From positions 1,727,780 to 1,791,779 of the forward strand of contig NZ_LTBL01000001.1 in NCBI RefSeq assembly GCF_018687785.1: a stretch of 64,000 nt of DNA, in the 5' to 3' direction. The position numbers were made by a program, and so were the translations under genes. Each line of letters opens with the position of its first letter. Within the stretch, counting starts at the first letter, position 1. Shown here one piece after another: positions 63,101-64,000 of this stretch. The notes beneath the pieces were generated by a model. The model was not told the origin of the DNA and ran no database searches. It was given only the letters and a program-made list of their open reading frames with translations. Source of the DNA: Methanovulcanius yangii. GTDB lineage: Archaea > Halobacteriota > Methanomicrobia > Methanomicrobiales > Methanomicrobiaceae.

Positions 63101-63264
63101 ACGTAAGTATATACATTCATTACTAAAAATAGATTTCTGCCAAAGGTTTTATTCATGGATGTCCCAGAGACTTGGTAAGCATCCGGAGGTAATCTTACGT
63201 CTGTCGGTGACATCTCATCATACGGCGGCAGGCCCGGTGGCCCGCCGCATTCAGTGGCTGATGC

Positions 63265-63460
63265 TCCCCCCGCATCGTCCCTCTCCACCCTTCTCCCTCC
63301 CCGCCCTTCCTCTTCGTCCGTCTTCTCCTCTTCTCTTTCTGCCTCCCGGTGCGACAAATCTCTCTCTTTCCACAGTTCATGTTTCACCTCTTCCCTCTCC
63401 TGCTCCCCTACCTCCTCCCCTTCCGACTCCTGCCCTCCCTTTTGTTCATTCTCCCCCGGT
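63265..63460. repeat. Pyrimidine-rich low-complexity tract
   Basis: About 200 bases made up almost only of C and T on the plus strand, with scattered single purines. All three plus-strand frames give Ser/Pro/Leu-rich sequence and the minus strand Glu/Arg/Lys-rich sequence. It lies directly in front of the TnpB-like catalytic domain. Confidence 0.6.
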
Positions 63461-63523
63461 GCAACAACGGGCGCTGCGGTGTTCTTCCCGTCTGTGCCAT
63501 CGTCTTGTCCCGCTCTCTCATCG

Positions 63524-64000
63524 GTGCACCCTCGTCCCCCGTCGTCATGGCTCGGTATCGACCTGAACACAACGGGGCATACGGTCGTCCTCGGTGAACC
63601 GGAGAGCGGGTACTCCGCAAAACTGGGCGGCGAGGTGTCCCGCCTCCACCAGCAGTTCGAACAGGAGCGCCGGCGGCTGCGCAAGAAACAGGGTGCCCGC
63701 CTGAAGGCGATACACCGCCGTGAGGAGGAGCTGATCCGGCTCGTGTACCGGAACGTCTCCCGCGAGGTGGTGCGGACGGCGGAACGGCTTGGTGCGGGTA
63801 TCAAATTCGAACGGTTCAGCACCGGCAGGCATGGTGTGCGGCCGTCGGGCGCTGCCGGTCACGGTGTCCTCTCCATCAACTCGGTAGTGTTTGCCCGGTT
63901 CCAGCGGCAGGTCGAGGAGGAGGCTTCCCGGCGGGGGATTCCCGTCGTCTATGTCGATCCGTCGTTCACCTCCAAACGGTGCAGCCGCTGCGGGAGCACG
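63524..64000 (+). CDS. tnpB: TnpB-like (IS200/IS605 OrfB) RNA-guided nuclease, 3' truncated by the window
   Basis: From 63548 the frame encodes WLGIDLNTTGHTVVL, the RuvC-I motif with its catalytic aspartate, then a basic helical stretch (HQQFEQERRRLRKKQ), IKFERFS with the RuvC-II glutamate, and SKRCSRCGST, the start of the zinc ribbon, where the window ends. The frame is open back to 63179, but upstream codes only Ser/Pro-rich sequence; possible starts are GTG 63269, 63479, 63494 and 63524. The usual N-terminal wedge/recognition region of TnpB is not visible. No TnpA partner is present in the window. Confidence 0.7.
   Translation, partial: MHPRPPSSWLGIDLNTTGHTVVLGEPESGYSAKLGGEVSRLHQQFEQERRRLRKKQGARLKAIHRREEELIRLVYRNVSREVVRTAERLGAGIKFERFSTGRHGVRPSGAAGHGVLSINSVVFARFQRQVEEEASRRGIPVVYVDPSFTSKRCSRCGST

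Noticed and set aside
63028-63822. Minus-strand frame of 264 codons opposite the TnpB-like gene
   Set aside because: Its Glu/Arg/Lys-rich middle is only the purine strand of the pyrimidine tract, and the ends are antisense to RuvC coding sequence.

Overview
The window comes from a high-GC methanogenic archaeon, most likely of the order Methanomicrobiales. The signs are a coenzyme M biosynthesis operon (methanogenesis marker 16, cysteate synthase, fused ComDE), a formylmethanofuran dehydrogenase subunit E-like protein, a Tsr3-type rRNA modification enzyme, many PKD-domain surface proteins, PAS-based sensors, and archaeal TATA boxes that often sit 26-30 bases before a start codon (leaderless transcripts). 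The genus cannot be fixed from the sequence alone. I found no rRNA, tRNA or CRISPR array.

Layout. 1-2 kb: end of an NAD-kinase-like gene and two membrane proteins. 2-5.7 kb: coenzyme M operon. 5.7-14.9 kb: a corrinoid-type ABC importer (permease, ATPase) followed by three exported proteins: a giant DUF4430/beta-propeller protein, a protein joining an alpha/alpha toroid to a BtuF-like binding domain, and a small propeller. 14.9-18 kb: HTH regulator, aldehyde dehydrogenase, ADP-ribosylglycohydrolase. 18-22.3 kb: argC, a CBS-domain gene, argJ, a small gene with a probable frameshift, argB. 22.4-25.7 kb: PAS/GAF sensor, chorismate mutase, M50 metalloprotease. 25.9-31.7 kb: three large exported proteins on the minus strand. 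31.8-38.7 kb: Tsr3, a TudS-like/nucleoside deoxyribosyltransferase fusion, two PAS regulators separated by a structured non-coding stretch, an exported protein and an FwdE-like protein. 38.7-43.5 kb: a second FecCD-type ABC importer with two paralogous binding proteins. 43.6-49.2 kb: rhomboid-like protease, cyclophilin, exported proteins and a CbiMNOQ/NikMNOQ cobalt or nickel ECF importer. 49.4-60.6 kb: an RNase III-like protein, a transglutaminase-like exported protein, two Yip1-type membrane proteins, a PKD/IPT surface protein, a bacterial-type phosphoglycerate mutase, an AEC transporter and small proteins. 60.6-62.7 kb: membrane pyrophosphatase. 63-64 kb: a truncated TnpB-like gene behind a long pyrimidine-rich tract.

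How the genes fit together. Three importers (corrinoid-like, chelate-like and Co/Ni ECF) would feed the cobalt- and nickel-dependent enzymes of methanogenesis, and the two metal importers share a short motif placed at their promoters. The best candidate for an undescribed system is at 8.1-14.9 kb, where the two folds that make up animal transcobalamin/intrinsic factor (alpha/alpha toroid and DUF4430 beta domain) occur on two adjacent exported proteins encoded next to BtuC/BtuD-like genes. A second theme is a C-terminal tail shared by most exported proteins here, with a T-[EQ]-[ST]-P motif before the last hydrophobic segment. It resembles archaeosortase tails but is not the classic PGF signal.
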